Assembly: GCF_030814215.1 (NCBI RefSeq)
Contig: NZ_JAUSUT010000001.1
Location: forward strand, 6,944,001 to 7,008,000
Length of the DNA stretch: 64,000 nt
From: Amycolatopsis thermophila
GTDB lineage: Bacteria; Actinomycetota; Actinomycetes; Mycobacteriales; Pseudonocardiaceae
Direction: 5' to 3'
Part shown: positions 25,387 through 35,848 of the stretch, piece by piece
Layout of the letters: each line of letters starts with the position of its first letter
How positions within the stretch are numbered: position 1 is the stretch's first letter
Position numbers and translations under genes: made by a program
Notes under the pieces: model-generated
What the model saw: the letters and a program-made list of their open reading frames with translations, nothing else
Database searches by the model: none
Told to the model about the DNA's origin: nothing

Positions 25387-26745
25387 TCAGCCGTGCGACG
25401 AGGCGGCGGTCGCCGCCGCCCTGAGCCCGAACACGGCACCGAGGGACAGGCCGCCGGCGTAGCCCCCGTCGTAGACGCCGGCGCCGTCGGCGCCCGCCGC
25501 GAGCAAACCCGGGACCGGCTGTCGGTTCTCGCCGAGTACCCGCGCTTCGGTGTCGATGCGCACGCCGCCGTGGGTGAAGGTGATCGCCGGCTGGCACTCG
25601 CTCGCGAAGAACGGGGGTTCGGCGATGGGGCGCCGGTTCTTCCGCCGGGCGGGGGCCAGCGCCTCCGGATCGCCGGCCAGCCCGGCGTTGAACTCCGCCA
25701 CCGACCGGACGACGCCCTCGGCGTCGTACCCCCACGCCGCGATCTTCTGGGCCAGCTCGCCGATCGTGTCCGCGTAGGCTACGTGGGCGCCCTCCCGCTC
25801 CGCCTCGCGCGGCAGGTCGATCGCCTCGACGCCCTTGAGCGGCGTGGTGGTGGCGTTGGTCCGCCGGGTCAGCTCGTCCGCCACGATCACCGCCCGGGCC
25901 CCCGGTAACCGCACGAGCGCCTGGGAATTGCGGTAGTGGCCCAGCGACTCGTCGGTGAACCGCCGGCCGTCGCGGCCGAGCATGATTCCCCACACGCTGT
26001 AGAAGGACTGCGCCAGCCGCAGGAAATCGCCCGGCACCAACGGTTTCGACAACGGGTACGCCATGACGTGCCCGTAGAAACCAGACATGCCCGCAGAGAG
26101 CGCGCCGCCCGCCGACCGGCCCAGCCGCAGCCCCGCGCCGTCGCTGCACGGGTTGGAGCGCACCAGCATGTCCGCCGCCTGCTCTCCGATGAACTCACGG
26201 CGCAGTTCGGGATCGCCCTGGAAACCGCCCGTGGCGAGCACCGTCCACGGCGCCCGGACGCGGGTCCGGCCGTCCCGGTCCGCGACGACCCCTCCGGTGA
26301 CCGCGCCGTCCTCGATCACCAGCCGCTCCACCTCGGCTTCGAGCAGGACGGCCCCGCCCGCCTTCTCCACGAGGCGGCGGGCGGCGTTGACGTAGCCGAG
26401 GATGTCGACCAGGTGCCCGATCCCGCCCATGTTGGACGACCGCCGTTCCTCGGACATCTCGACACCGAGCGAGGCGATCCAGGCGATGGCGTCGGCGTGC
26501 CCGTCGACGAGCACCCGGCCCAGCTCCGGGTCCCCGTCCGGGTTGCCGGCACGCAGCACCTCGTAGGACTCGGGCCGCCACACGAAGCCGCCGGACAGCA
26601 GCGCGGAGCCGCCGACGTGGTCGGCCTTCTCCACCACGACGACGCGCATGCCCTTGGCGGCGGCGGCCCCGGCGGCGGTCAGGCCCGCGATCCCCGCACC
26701 GACGACCAGCAGGTCGCACGCGTACTCCTCGATCACCTCGGTCAT
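25387..26745 (-). CDS. FAD-dependent dehydrogenase (fumarate reductase/KstD-like flavoprotein)
   Basis: The 452-residue protein has an N-terminal dinucleotide fold VVGAGIAGLTAAGAAAAKG and VVVVEKADHVGGSALLSGG, the family string MLGRDGRRFTDES (about 253-265), and a C-terminal GGVRID...GLLAAGADGAGVYDGGY that closes the FAD site. This is the FAD_binding_2 group that includes 3-ketosteroid dehydrogenases, tricarballylate dehydrogenase and flavocytochrome c. It should desaturate or reduce a substrate, possibly the compound imported by the transporter genes with which it is joined: its ATG overlaps the ATPase stop by four bases. Confidence 0.88.
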   Translation of the reverse strand: MTEVIEEYACDLLVVGAGIAGLTAAGAAAAKGMRVVVVEKADHVGGSALLSGGFVWRPESYEVLRAGNPDGDPELGRVLVDGHADAIAWIASLGVEMSEERRSSNMGGIGHLVDILGYVNAARRLVEKAGGAVLLEAEVERLVIEDGAVTGGVVADRDGRTRVRAPWTVLATGGFQGDPELRREFIGEQAADMLVRSNPCSDGAGLRLGRSAGGALSAGMSGFYGHVMAYPLSKPLVPGDFLRLAQSFYSVWGIMLGRDGRRFTDESLGHYRNSQALVRLPGARAVIVADELTRRTNATTTPLKGVEAIDLPREAEREGAHVAYADTIGELAQKIAAWGYDAEGVVRSVAEFNAGLAGDPEALAPARRKNRRPIAEPPFFASECQPAITFTHGGVRIDTEARVLGENRQPVPGLLAAGADGAGVYDGGYAGGLSLGAVFGLRAAATAASSHG

Positions 26746-27757
26746 CCGGCCCTCCGCTGGTTCGACTGCAGGAGAACGCCGTGTGACGGACCCGGCGCCT
26801 CCTCACTGGAAAGGTGGCAGGCCACCCGGTGGTCACCCGCCGCGAGAGCGGGATTCGACGTCTCGCACACGGCCATCGCCGCCGGGCAGCGGTTGCGGTA
26901 GGCGCAGCCGCTCCCGATCTGCGCCTCCTGAAGCCGTTCGCCCTTGACCAGGGTGTCGGCCTCGCCGTCCCGTGGTCCGAAGTCCGGACGCGGCACCGCG
27001 GCGAGCAGTGCCTTGGTATACGGGTGACGAGGCGAGTCGAACACCTCGCGCGTTGGGCCGCTCTCGACGACCTGACCCGCGTACATGACCGCCACCCGGT
27101 GGGCGAAGTGCTCGACCACCGACAGATCGTGCGAGATGAACAGGTAGGACACGCCCGTCTCCGCCTGCAGGCCGACGAGCAGGTTGAGGATCTGGCCCCG
27201 GATGGACAGGTCGAGCGCGGCGACCGGCTCGTCACACACGATCAGCGACGGGTTCGTGGAGATCGCGCGGGCGATGGCCACCCGCTGGAGCTGCCCGCCG
27301 GAGAGCTCGCGCGGGAGGCGCTCGCCGAACTCGGGGTCCAGGCCGACCCGGACGAGGAGTTCCGCCGCCCGGCCCTGGCGCTGCGCCGCGGTGGTGCCGC
27401 CGTGCACGAGCAAGGGCTCCACAATGGAGTCGGCGATCGTCATCGTCGGGTCGAGCGAGGAGAACGGGTCCTGGAAGACCATCTGCATCCGGGGGCGCAT
27501 CCGGCGCAGGTCCCGCCGGGACAGCCCGCGCAGGTCGATGTCCTCGAACAGCACGGTGCCCCGGTCCGGCTCCATCAGACGGAGAACGAGCCGGCCGACG
27601 GTCGACTTGCCCGCACCGGACTCCCCGACGACGGCGACGGTCTCCCCCTTGCCGACCGTGAAGTCGACCCCGCGCACGGCGTGCACGGTTTGCCGCCGTC
27701 CGAACCGGCCGCTCGTGTAGGTCTTCGTGAGGTCGGTGGCGGTCAGCACGGTCTCGC

Positions 27758-27761
<4 letters not shown>
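26742..27761 (-). CDS. oligopeptide-type ABC transporter ATPase (OppF/DppF-like)
   Basis: A 339-residue ATPase starting at ATG 27761. Walker A GESGAGKS (about 48-55), the signature LSGGQLQRVAIARA, Walker B LIVCDEP and the switch histidine in FISHDLSVVEHFA are all present. The C-terminal oligopeptide/dipeptide domain has SPRHPYTKALLAAVP and a cysteine cluster GSGCAYRNRCPAAMAVC, as in iron-sulphur-binding DppD/OppF proteins. It should drive uptake with the ATPase encoded just upstream, with a 4-bp overlap. Confidence 0.93.
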
Positions 27762-28797
<1,036 letters not shown>

Positions 28798-28801
<4 letters not shown>

Positions 28802-29691
28802 GACCGCCGGCCTCCCGAGACGATGGCGTCCCGCAGACCGTCGCCGAGGGACGAGAACAGGAACACGATCACCGCGATGACGATGCACGGCGGGAAGATC
28901 GGGAACGCGAGCTCCCGGATGTGGGTGAAGGCGTCGCGGGCCATCGTGCCGAGGCTGACCGCCGGCGGCTGGGCGCCCAGTCCCAGGAAGCTCAGGCTCG
29001 CCTCGGCGATGATCGCCAGGCCGATCGAGAACGTCACCTGGACCAGGATCGGCGCCACCGCGTTGGCGAAGACGTGCCGGCCGAGGATCCGCGGCGTGGT
29101 GCAGCCGATGGACCGCGCGGCCTCGACGAAGCTGTCCTTCGACACCGAAGCGGCGACGCCGCGGGTGACGCGGTAGAACCGCGGCGCCAGCGTGACGCCG
29201 ACCGCCAGCATCGCCGGGACGACACCGCCGCCGTAGGCGCCCACGATGGCCAGGGCGAGGATCAGCGGGGGCAGGCTGAGCAACGTGTCGGACACCGTGT
29301 TGCTGATCGCGCCGAACGCGCCGCCCCGGTAGCCGGCGAGCAATCCGGCGGGCACTCCCAGTACGACGGCCGTGCCCACCGCGAGCAACCCGGCGAGCAG
29401 GCTCAGCCGGGTGCCCGCGAACACCAGCGTCAGGATGTCGCGGCCCAGGCTGTCGGTTCCCAGCAGATGACCTCCGCCGGGCGTCTGGAGCCGGTTCATC
29501 AGATCCTGCTGATTCTCCCCGTACGGGGTCAGCAGCGGCCCGAGGACCGCGGCCAGTACCAGCACGACGAGGAGCACCAGCACCACGCGGGTACGGCGTT
29601 CGGAGAGCAGCATCCGGGCGGTGCGGAACCGCCGGCGCCTGCGGGGCGGCGGGGCCTCCGTGGCCGGCACCGGATCGATCGTGGCGGTCAT
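28798..29691 (-). CDS. oligopeptide-type ABC transporter permease (OppC/DppC-like)
   Basis: A 297-residue membrane protein. The basic N-terminal tail is followed by a first membrane segment at about 35-55 (VVLVLLVVLVLAAVLGPLL), a periplasmic loop with HLLGTDSLGRDILTLVFAGTR, the OppC hallmark, and further segments LLAGLLAVGTAVVLGVPAGLL, LPPLILALAIVGAYGGG and IVIAVIVFLFSSLGDGLRDA. The EAA loop reads EAARSIGCTTPRILGRHVFANA. ATG 29691 lies five bases after the stop of the OppB-like gene. Confidence 0.92.
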
Positions 29692-29696
29692 CGCGG

Positions 29697-30647
29697 TCAG
29701 CCCTTTCGTAGACGCGGGTCGAAGTAGCCGTAGGTCAGATCGACCAGGAGGTTCGTGGCGAGCACGGCGAGGGCGCTGAAGAGCACGAGCGCCTGCACCA
29801 CCGGGAAGTCGCTGGCCAGCACGGAATTCACCGCGAGCGCCCCGATCCCGGGCATCGCGAACACGATCTCGACCACGACGGTGCCCCCGATGACGCGGGT
29901 GACCTGCAGGCCGAGCACGGTCACCGCCGGGATGGCCGCGTTCTTGATCGCGTGCTTGCCGATGACCCGGGTCGTGGTGAGACCCTTGGCGTTCGCGGTG
30001 CGGATGTAGCTCTGGTCCAGCACGTCGATGAGCGATCCGCGGATCTGCCGGGCGATCTCGGCAATCGGGTTGACGGCGATCGCCAGCGCCGGCAGGAACA
30101 GGTAGCTCAGCCACACGGCGAACCCCTGGGACAGGGGCTGGTAGCCGACCGCGGGGAACAACTTGTACGCGACGGCCAGGATCGTCACGAGCAGCGGCCC
30201 GATGACGAAGGGCGGCAGCGCCAGCGACAGCGAGGTGAGTCCCGTCAGCACGTGGTCCACCCAGCTGCCGCGGCGCACAGCAGCGGCCACGCCCAGCGGC
30301 ACGGCGATGACCACCGCGATCACCAGCGCGACGACCGTGAGCGAGAGCGTCACCGGCAGCGCCTGCAGGATCAGCTCCATCGCACCACGGCCGGGCTGGA
30401 GCACGACGGAGTTCCCGAACGATCCGGTCACTATGTCGCCGAGGTAGGCGAAGTACCGCACGACCACGTTGCGGTCCAGCCCGAGCGCGACCCTGGTGGC
30501 CTCGATCTGGTCCGGCGTCGCGAAGTCGCCCGCGATCACCCGGGCCGGGTCGCCGGGGACCAGCTCGAGCAGCAGGAACGACACGAGCGTGACGAGCAGG
30601 ATGATCGGCACCATCCCGACCACCCGCCACGCGACAAATCGGATCAT
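29697..30647 (-). CDS. oligopeptide-type ABC transporter permease (OppB/DppB-like)
   Basis: A 316-residue integral membrane protein beginning at ATG 30647. The N-terminus FVAWRVVGMVPIILLVTLVSFLLL is the OppB first segment, followed by LVPGDPARVIAGD. The cytoplasmic EAA loop is YIRTANAKGLTTTRVIGKHAIKNAAIP, and later GGTVVVEIVFAMPGIGALAVNS is the usual C-terminal pattern. It is the first gene of a five-gene operon (two permeases, two ATPases, FAD dehydrogenase). No substrate-binding protein gene is coded in or beside the operon. Site 7 lies about 100 bp upstream. Confidence 0.92.
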   Translation of the reverse strand: MIRFVAWRVVGMVPIILLVTLVSFLLLELVPGDPARVIAGDFATPDQIEATRVALGLDRNVVVRYFAYLGDIVTGSFGNSVVLQPGRGAMELILQALPVTLSLTVVALVIAVVIAVPLGVAAAVRRGSWVDHVLTGLTSLSLALPPFVIGPLLVTILAVAYKLFPAVGYQPLSQGFAVWLSYLFLPALAIAVNPIAEIARQIRGSLIDVLDQSYIRTANAKGLTTTRVIGKHAIKNAAIPAVTVLGLQVTRVIGGTVVVEIVFAMPGIGALAVNSVLASDFPVVQALVLFSALAVLATNLLVDLTYGYFDPRLRKG

Positions 30648-30742
30648 CGCGACACTCCCGTCCGGCAGCCTCGCCGGTCAGGGTCGCGACCCTTCGTCAT
30701 CGGCAGCACCGTTGCTCCTCCCGTGAAACCACCCTGTTTCCG

Positions 30743-30763
30743 GAATGAGTGTCCTCTATTAGC
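30743..30763 (-). promoter_or_regulatory. AGTGTCCT element, site 7
   Basis: AGTGTCCT (30748-30755), one base off the core, in the flank AATG...CTATTAG. It lies about 100 bp before the OppB-like permease start. The AT-rich right flank matches other members of the set. Confidence 0.4.
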
Positions 30764-30824
30764 GGGGTTCAAGCAAGAGACACCACCGGATCGTCACCAA
30801 CCGTGACCCCGCTCCCCGATCGGG

Positions 30825-31703
30825 TCAGACACACCGGGGCCGGGGCGCCGAGTGCTCCCAGTCCGCGAGCAACGTGCGGATCGCCGTGATCAGCGAGAGG
30901 GGCTGGTCGAGCATCGGGTGGTGACCGGCAAGCGGCAGCTCGACCACCGGCGCCGCACGCCCCAGCAGCTCGTACATCTGGGCGCCGATCTCGGGCGTGA
31001 CCAGGCCGCGCTCGGCACGCAGCAGCGCGACCCGCGACACGACCCTGCCGAGCATCTCCGGCCGAGGGCGCGGCTGGGCGAAGATCGCGGGATCGAACTT
31101 CCAGGTCCAGCCCCGGCCGGTGTCCCGGAGCGAGCAGGCCGCGACGTGCCGCATCACGAACGGCAGATTGCCCTCCTGCTCCGGCACGGTATGGAACCGG
31201 GCGAGCGCGCCTTCGCGGTCCGCATAGGTCCGCAGCGGACCGAAGGCCCGCCTGCTCGCGGCCGCGACCTCCTCGGGACTTCGCTCGCGCACGGGCGAAT
31301 CGATCACGATGACTCCGGCGACCGTCCCGTCGTGCTCGGCGCCGACCGTCAGCGCGACCCAGCCACCCATGCTGTGGCCGACGACGACCGGGCGCGGCGC
31401 CATCCGCGCGGCCTCCACCGCGTCCACGACCTCGCGTGCCCAGCACGAGAGTTCGTAGGCGGGGCGCCGGCCGCTGTCGCCGTGCCCGGACAGGTCGACC
31501 GCGATGATGCGGTACTCCGTCCCCAGCATCGGCGCGATGTGGTCCCACCACCGGGAATGCGCCGCCCCGCCGTGGACGAGGACGACGCCGGGCGCGTCCT
31601 CGGGTCCCCAGGCGCGCACCGCGATGCGGGCGCCCCCGGATTCCACCTCGTAGGTCGAGCACGGGGTCGCGAGCGCGTCCCGGAACCACTCGGGCGTTTC
31701 CAC
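30825..31703 (-). CDS. alpha/beta hydrolase
   Basis: A 292-residue alpha/beta-hydrolase-fold protein. VLVHGGAAHSRWWDHIAPML holds the oxyanion HG motif, VGHSMGGW (about 103-110) is the nucleophile elbow, and a histidine in PLAGHHPMLDQP fits the catalytic triad. Similar proteins cleave esters, lactones or carbon-carbon bonds of ring-fission products. The start is GTG 31703, six bases after GGAGGT; a longer frame upstream has no ribosome site and runs through the next gene. Site 8 lies about 35 bp upstream. Confidence 0.88.
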   Translation of the reverse strand: METPEWFRDALATPCSTYEVESGGARIAVRAWGPEDAPGVVLVHGGAAHSRWWDHIAPMLGTEYRIIAVDLSGHGDSGRRPAYELSCWAREVVDAVEAARMAPRPVVVGHSMGGWVALTVGAEHDGTVAGVIVIDSPVRERSPEEVAAASRRAFGPLRTYADREGALARFHTVPEQEGNLPFVMRHVAACSLRDTGRGWTWKFDPAIFAQPRPRPEMLGRVVSRVALLRAERGLVTPEIGAQMYELLGRAAPVVELPLAGHHPMLDQPLSLITAIRTLLADWEHSAPRPRCV

Positions 31704-31732
31704 GGGGTCACCTCCGGTTCGGCGAATATCCG

Positions 31733-31755
31733 ACAAAGAGTATCCCCAGTTGATT
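31733..31755 (-). promoter_or_regulatory. AGTATCCC element, site 8
   Basis: AGTATCCC (31739-31746) preceded by ACAAAG, close to site 9 (TAAAGAGTATCC). It is about 36 bp upstream of the hydrolase start and just beyond the 3' end of the LLM gene. Confidence 0.45.
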
Positions 31756-31765
31756 CGTGCCCGTG

Positions 31766-32626
31766 TCAGCCACCGAGAGCCACGTGCGCGGCGTAGGCAC
31801 GCAGATCCTCCTCGGCGGTCCGCGACGAGCGCCAGGGCGCTACGATCACCCGGTCGACCCCGGCCAGGGCGTAGGCGTCCAGATCCCCGGGGCCGGGATC
31901 CCGGGCGAGCACCGTGATCGTGAACGGCTCGCCGGCCCGTCCACCGCGTGCCCGCAGCTCCCGGAGTTGCTCGACCCGTGCTCTGGCCGACACCGGATCG
32001 TGGCCCATCCCCAGCCAGCCGTCGCCGTGCTCGGCGGCGCGCGCGAGAGCCCGACGCGATTCGCCCCCGACGAGGATCGGTATCGGTCGCACCGGCTTGG
32101 GCTCGAAGCCCACCGCCTCGAAGGGGAAGAAGGGACCGTCGGACCCGACGGCCTCGTCGGTCCACAACCGGCGGACCACGCCGATCGCCTCGTCGAGCAG
32201 GCGGCCGCGAGCGGCGGGGTCGACGCCGACGGCCTCGAATTCGCTGCGCAGCCACCCCGCGCCGACGCCGGCGAGCGCCCGGCCCCGCGACACCTGGTCG
32301 AGGGTGGCGAATCCGCGCGCGCTCACGAACGGGTGCCGCAGCCCGAGCAGGTAGACGAGCGTCCCCAGCTTGACCCGGCTGGTCCGGCCGGCGAGGAAGG
32401 ACAGGTAGCTCGGCGGGTCGAACAGCGGTGTCGTCCGGGCGAGCTTGTCCTCCGCCCGGGCGCCCGCCAGCTGTCCGTCGAGCCGGTAGGGGATCGCCAG
32501 GTGGTCCGACATCCAGACCGACTCGAAGCCGAGCGCCTCGGCGAGGACGGCCACCCCCTCCCAGGCCGCCGGGTTCAGCCGGCCCAGCGTGATGCCCAGC
32601 TGAACGGGCGGCGGGGCCGAGGTCAC
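31766..32626 (-). CDS. LLM-class (F420- or FMN-dependent) oxidoreductase
   Basis: A 286-residue luciferase-like protein: N-terminal QLGITLGRLNP, ESVWMSDHLAIPYR, VKLGTLVYLLGLRHPF, RALAGVGAGWLRSEFEAVGVD, and RPIPILVGGESRRALARAAEHGDGW. The last two strings are typical of the F420-dependent mycobacterial-type subfamily. The GTG start at 32626 overlaps the stop of the MaoC-like gene by four bases. It probably oxidises or oxygenates an intermediate produced by the neighbouring hydratase, but the substrate is unknown. Confidence 0.88.
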   Translation of the reverse strand: MTSAPPPVQLGITLGRLNPAAWEGVAVLAEALGFESVWMSDHLAIPYRLDGQLAGARAEDKLARTTPLFDPPSYLSFLAGRTSRVKLGTLVYLLGLRHPFVSARGFATLDQVSRGRALAGVGAGWLRSEFEAVGVDPAARGRLLDEAIGVVRRLWTDEAVGSDGPFFPFEAVGFEPKPVRPIPILVGGESRRALARAAEHGDGWLGMGHDPVSARARVEQLRELRARGGRAGEPFTITVLARDPGPGDLDAYALAGVDRVIVAPWRSSRTAEEDLRAYAAHVALGG

Positions 32627-33879
32627 GGACGCTCGCGGTCAGCCGCGCGGCCGCGCTCGCGCTGGGCTCGCGCGACGCTCTCCGGCACCGCCGGCGGCAC
32701 GGGCAGTTCCGGCTGGGGCTGCTCGCGTGTCGGCAGGAGCACCGTGGCCTCCCCCATCGTGGTCTCCACCTCGTCCTGGTTGACGACCGACAGCGCGATC
32801 TTCACCACGCCCGGCCGCGGCTTCTCGACGACCGTCCCCTGGACGGTGGACAGATCACCGATGTAGTTGAACCGGCGCAGCTCCAGCCGCAGGCTCGACA
32901 GCCAGCCGTCGTCCCCCATCCAGTCGGTCAGCAGGTGAGCCAGCCACATCTGCCGCGTCTGGCCGTAGTCGTAGGGCCGCTGGGCGCCGATCGAACGGGC
33001 CCATGCTTCGTCCCAGTGGACCCGCTGCACCACGTCCCAGGCGCCGTAGGCATTGCGGGTGTAGAAAGCCGGCATCTCCTGCCGGCGCTTGGCCGCCAGG
33101 CGCAGGGGGCCCCAGCCGTAGTCGCCGCCCGTGCCGAGGCCGATGTGGAAACAGACGACGTCGCTGAGCGTCAACGGCCCCTTGTGCAGCGGGCCGACGA
33201 CATCGCCCACGGCGACGTCCTCCCACCACCGCGGATCGGCGCCGCGCGGCTTCTCCGCCAGCACCTTCGCCGTGATCTCCTCGATCTGCTCGGCGTCGTA
33301 GGACGGCGGCTGGATCACGCCTTCCCGGTTGGCCTTGCGCGAGGACTCGCGCTCCGTGTGGACGTACCAGCTGAGCCGGACCGCGTAGACCTCGCGGGTC
33401 TCCCGGTTCTGGTAGGTGTGCTCGTTGTAGCTGATGACGCTCTTGCCGCCACCGAACCGCGACACCTTCTCCTGGACGTCGACCAGGCGGACCGTCTCGG
33501 CGATCCGGTCACCGGGCCGGATCGGCCGGTAGAACTGGATCTCCGTGCCGGAGTTGAAGAGGTGGACCCCGGCCAGGGCGCCCTTGGAGCGCGCTCGCAC
33601 GTCGGCGGGCAGCGGTCCCACCTCGTCCTCGCCCATGGTGAGCAGGTAGAGCGGGGGCGCGATCATACCGCCCCACCGTGTGGAATCGCCGTAGGACGGG
33701 TCGTTGTACAAGGGGTTGTCGTCACCGTAGGCCCAGGCGAAGTGCCTGATGGTGTCGGCGTGCGCCTCCAGGTTGTGCGGCGGCTTCGGCCGCCCGTAGG
33801 GCACGTCGAGCTTGCTCCGGAACCTCTCGATGGCCTCATCGGTGATCCGGCCGAAGGACTCGGACTTCGTCGTTGTCAC
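32623..33879 (-). CDS. MaoC/FAS1-type dehydratase, double hot-dog
   Basis: The 418-residue protein begins with a FAS1-dehydratase-like half (IRHFAWAYGDDNPLYNDPSYGD, WGGMIAPPLYLL) and has a second hot-dog half with VGPLHKGPLTLSDVVCF and YDYGQTRQMWLAHLLTDWMGDDGWL. It is close in design to acyl-CoA hydratases and mesaconyl-CoA-hydratase-like proteins. I choose GTG 33879, six bases after GAGG; a TTG two codons earlier is possible. It is the first gene of a two-gene operon with the LLM oxidoreductase. Site 9 lies about 40 bp upstream. Confidence 0.85.
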   Translation of the reverse strand: MTTTKSESFGRITDEAIERFRSKLDVPYGRPKPPHNLEAHADTIRHFAWAYGDDNPLYNDPSYGDSTRWGGMIAPPLYLLTMGEDEVGPLPADVRARSKGALAGVHLFNSGTEIQFYRPIRPGDRIAETVRLVDVQEKVSRFGGGKSVISYNEHTYQNRETREVYAVRLSWYVHTERESSRKANREGVIQPPSYDAEQIEEITAKVLAEKPRGADPRWWEDVAVGDVVGPLHKGPLTLSDVVCFHIGLGTGGDYGWGPLRLAAKRRQEMPAFYTRNAYGAWDVVQRVHWDEAWARSIGAQRPYDYGQTRQMWLAHLLTDWMGDDGWLSSLRLELRRFNYIGDLSTVQGTVVEKPRPGVVKIALSVVNQDEVETTMGEATVLLPTREQPQPELPVPPAVPESVARAQRERGRAADRERP

Positions 33880-33908
33880 AGGCAACCTCGCAATGTCGAA
33901 TTCTCGCC

Positions 33909-33931
33909 CTTAAAGAGTATCCTTTATAGCG
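33909..33931 (-). promoter_or_regulatory. AGTATCCT element, site 9
   Basis: AGTATCCT (33916-33923) inside TTAAAG...TTATAG, the most AT-rich copy, upstream of the MaoC/LLM operon. Together with site 10, 80 bp away, it occupies the divergent gap with the P450 gene. Confidence 0.6.
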
Positions 33932-33997
33932 GCCACGGGGGAAGGGGCACTCTTCGCGGGGTCATACCCCTGGGAGACCTCTGGAAATTTACCTCCG

Positions 33998-34019
33998 CTA
34001 TCAGTATCCTCATTATCGC
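33998..34019 (+). promoter_or_regulatory. AGTATCCT element, site 10
   Basis: AGTATCCT (34003-34010) in CTATC...CATTATC, about 75 bp before the P450 start on the plus strand. The flank resembles site 6, which also serves a plus-strand gene. Confidence 0.55.
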
Positions 34020-34084
34020 TGCGGTGTGGCGCTGCCCACGGCAGCGTGTGGCGGACAGCCCAGCCGAGAAAGGGAGCGACACCA

Positions 34085-35341
34085 GTGACGACCTCGCAGG
34101 CGACGTCGGAGACCACGTCCATTCCCGCGCACGTCCCACCCGGCCTCGTCGTGGACTACGACCCGCAGAACGGGCCCGAAGTCATGGCGTTCCCCCCGGC
34201 CGCGCTGGACGCGTTCCGGGACAAGCGCGTCTTCTACACACCCTTCGGGGGCGGCTTCTGGGTGTTCACGCGCTACGCCGACATCAAGCAGGCCATGCAG
34301 GACTACGAGTCCTTCCCGCAGTGGGGCACGATCACCCCCAACTGGACGGGCCGCACCCACATCCCGCTCCGGCTGAACCCGCCCGAGCACCACAAGTACC
34401 GCAAGGTGCTGATGACCATGTTCTCCCCACGGCGGTTGAAGGCCCTGGAGCCGATCATCCGGGAGACCGCCCACGAGCGGCTGGCCGAGATCGCCCCGCA
34501 GGGTGAGTGCGAGTTCATGAGCGACTTCGCACTCCCGCTGCCCGCGGCGACCTACTGCGTGCTGCTGGGCCTGCCCAAGGAGAACTTCCCCGGGTTCAAC
34601 CAGCTGTCCAACGACCTGGTCTTCGGCGCCGAGCACATCCGGCGCACGCAGGGTCGCGAGGCCGGGCTGGAGTTCCGCCGGAAGGTCGTCGAGAAGATCG
34701 AAAGCATCATCACCGAAGTGATCGCTCAGCGGCGCGAGCAGACCGGTGACGACATCATCAGCTTCCTCGTCGAGGCCGAGATGGAGGGCCGCCCGCTCAC
34801 CGACGACGAGATCCTGAGCATCGCCTCGCTGCTGTTCTTCGCCGGCACGGACTCCACCGGATCGATGATCGCCTACTCGATGGCGTTCCTCGCCAAGCAC
34901 CCCGGCCACCGGCAGCGCTTGATCGACGATCCGTCGTCGATCCCCGCCGCGGCCGAGGAGCTCATCCGCGTCCACGGCTTCCACCACAACGTCCGGGACG
35001 TCGCGCACGACGTCGAGATCGCCGGCGTGCAGCTCAAGACCGGCGACCGGATCCTGGTGCACACCGGTGGAGCCAACCACGACCCGGAGGCCTTCCCGAA
35101 CCCGGGCGAGGTCGACTTCGACCGCGACGCCGGCAGCAACCTCACGTTCGGCACCGGCGTCCACCGCTGCCTCGGGGCCCCGCTGGCCCGGTTGCAGCTG
35201 AAGGTGGCGCTGGAGGAGTTCAACGCGACCATTCCGGACTACCGGCTGCCCGAGGGCCAGGACATCGAGTACGTCGGCGGCCAGAGCAAGGTCCAGCCGA
35301 GGGTGCTGCCCCTGGTGTTCACGCCGCGCCGGACGTCCTGA
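34085..35341 (+). CDS. cytochrome P450
   Basis: A 418-residue soluble bacterial P450. The I-helix shows FFAGTDSTGS with the acid-alcohol pair, AAEELIR gives the ExxR motif, and the haem loop FGTGVHRCLG carries the cysteine ligand. The string RLNPPEHHKYRKVLMTMFSPRRLKALEP is the conserved substrate-side C-helix region. It would hydroxylate a hydrophobic acid, terpenoid or steroid-like compound in this island. GTG 34085 follows AGGGAG; an upstream in-frame GTG at 34046 is less likely. No ferredoxin gene stands next to it, so it must use one coded elsewhere, possibly that at 60257. Confidence 0.92.
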   Translation: MTTSQATSETTSIPAHVPPGLVVDYDPQNGPEVMAFPPAALDAFRDKRVFYTPFGGGFWVFTRYADIKQAMQDYESFPQWGTITPNWTGRTHIPLRLNPPEHHKYRKVLMTMFSPRRLKALEPIIRETAHERLAEIAPQGECEFMSDFALPLPAATYCVLLGLPKENFPGFNQLSNDLVFGAEHIRRTQGREAGLEFRRKVVEKIESIITEVIAQRREQTGDDIISFLVEAEMEGRPLTDDEILSIASLLFFAGTDSTGSMIAYSMAFLAKHPGHRQRLIDDPSSIPAAAEELIRVHGFHHNVRDVAHDVEIAGVQLKTGDRILVHTGGANHDPEAFPNPGEVDFDRDAGSNLTFGTGVHRCLGAPLARLQLKVALEEFNATIPDYRLPEGQDIEYVGGQSKVQPRVLPLVFTPRRTS

Positions 35342-35359
35342 GCCGAGAAAGCGGATGCC

Positions 35360-35839
35360 ATGAACCACAACCGGGTGCCGAAGGCGCGCCGCCGGCCGGG
35401 TTCCGGCGGCGCGCCGCCCTGGTCCATCGCGGACTACCGGGCGCGGTTGGGCTGGCACGTGGAACCACGCGGGGACCAGGCCTGGCTGCAATTGGGCAGC
35501 GGCATCGTGGGAGCCTCGGTGCCTGCCCGGCTCGGTCCCCCGCTGGCGGCCGCGCTCGCGGGATCCGGGGAATCCGGACCGGTGCTGGAGCTCGGCTCCG
35601 CGGCGCGCTGGATCTTCCTGGCCGACGCCAACGGATACGTGCCCGGCTGGGAGGGAATGCTGTCCGGAGTGGAAGTCCTGGGCTGCCCGGCCTGGATCCC
35701 GGTTCCCGCGTCGGGCGTCCTCGGGGGGCGCAGCCGCTGGGTGGCGCCGCCCGACGCGCGGCACCGCTGGCTGCCCACCCTCGCCTCGATCATCGCGCTC
35801 GCCCGCCGCGACGAGGTTTCGGCCGCAGCCCGCTCCTGA
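35360..35839 (+). CDS. conserved hypothetical protein
   Basis: A 159-residue protein starting at ATG 35360, 18 bp after the P450 stop. I do not recognise a family with certainty. It has a Trp- and Pro-rich soluble sequence: WSIADYRARLGWHVEP, LELGSAARWIFLAD, VLGCPAWIPVPASG and WVAPPDARHRWLPTLASIIAL. The arrangement of W-x-PP and RWLP near the end recalls small Prim-Pol-like actinobacterial proteins, but this is only an impression. No membrane segments or signal. Co-transcription with the P450 is likely from the spacing. Confidence 0.55.
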   Translation: MNHNRVPKARRRPGSGGAPPWSIADYRARLGWHVEPRGDQAWLQLGSGIVGASVPARLGPPLAAALAGSGESGPVLELGSAARWIFLADANGYVPGWEGMLSGVEVLGCPAWIPVPASGVLGGRSRWVAPPDARHRWLPTLASIIALARRDEVSAAARS

Positions 35840-35848
35840 CCCGGGCGC

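Noticed and set aside
30681-30692. Palindrome GGGTCGCGACCC upstream of the OppB-like gene
   Set aside because: Short GC palindromes are expected at this base composition, and it is not repeated at other promoters.
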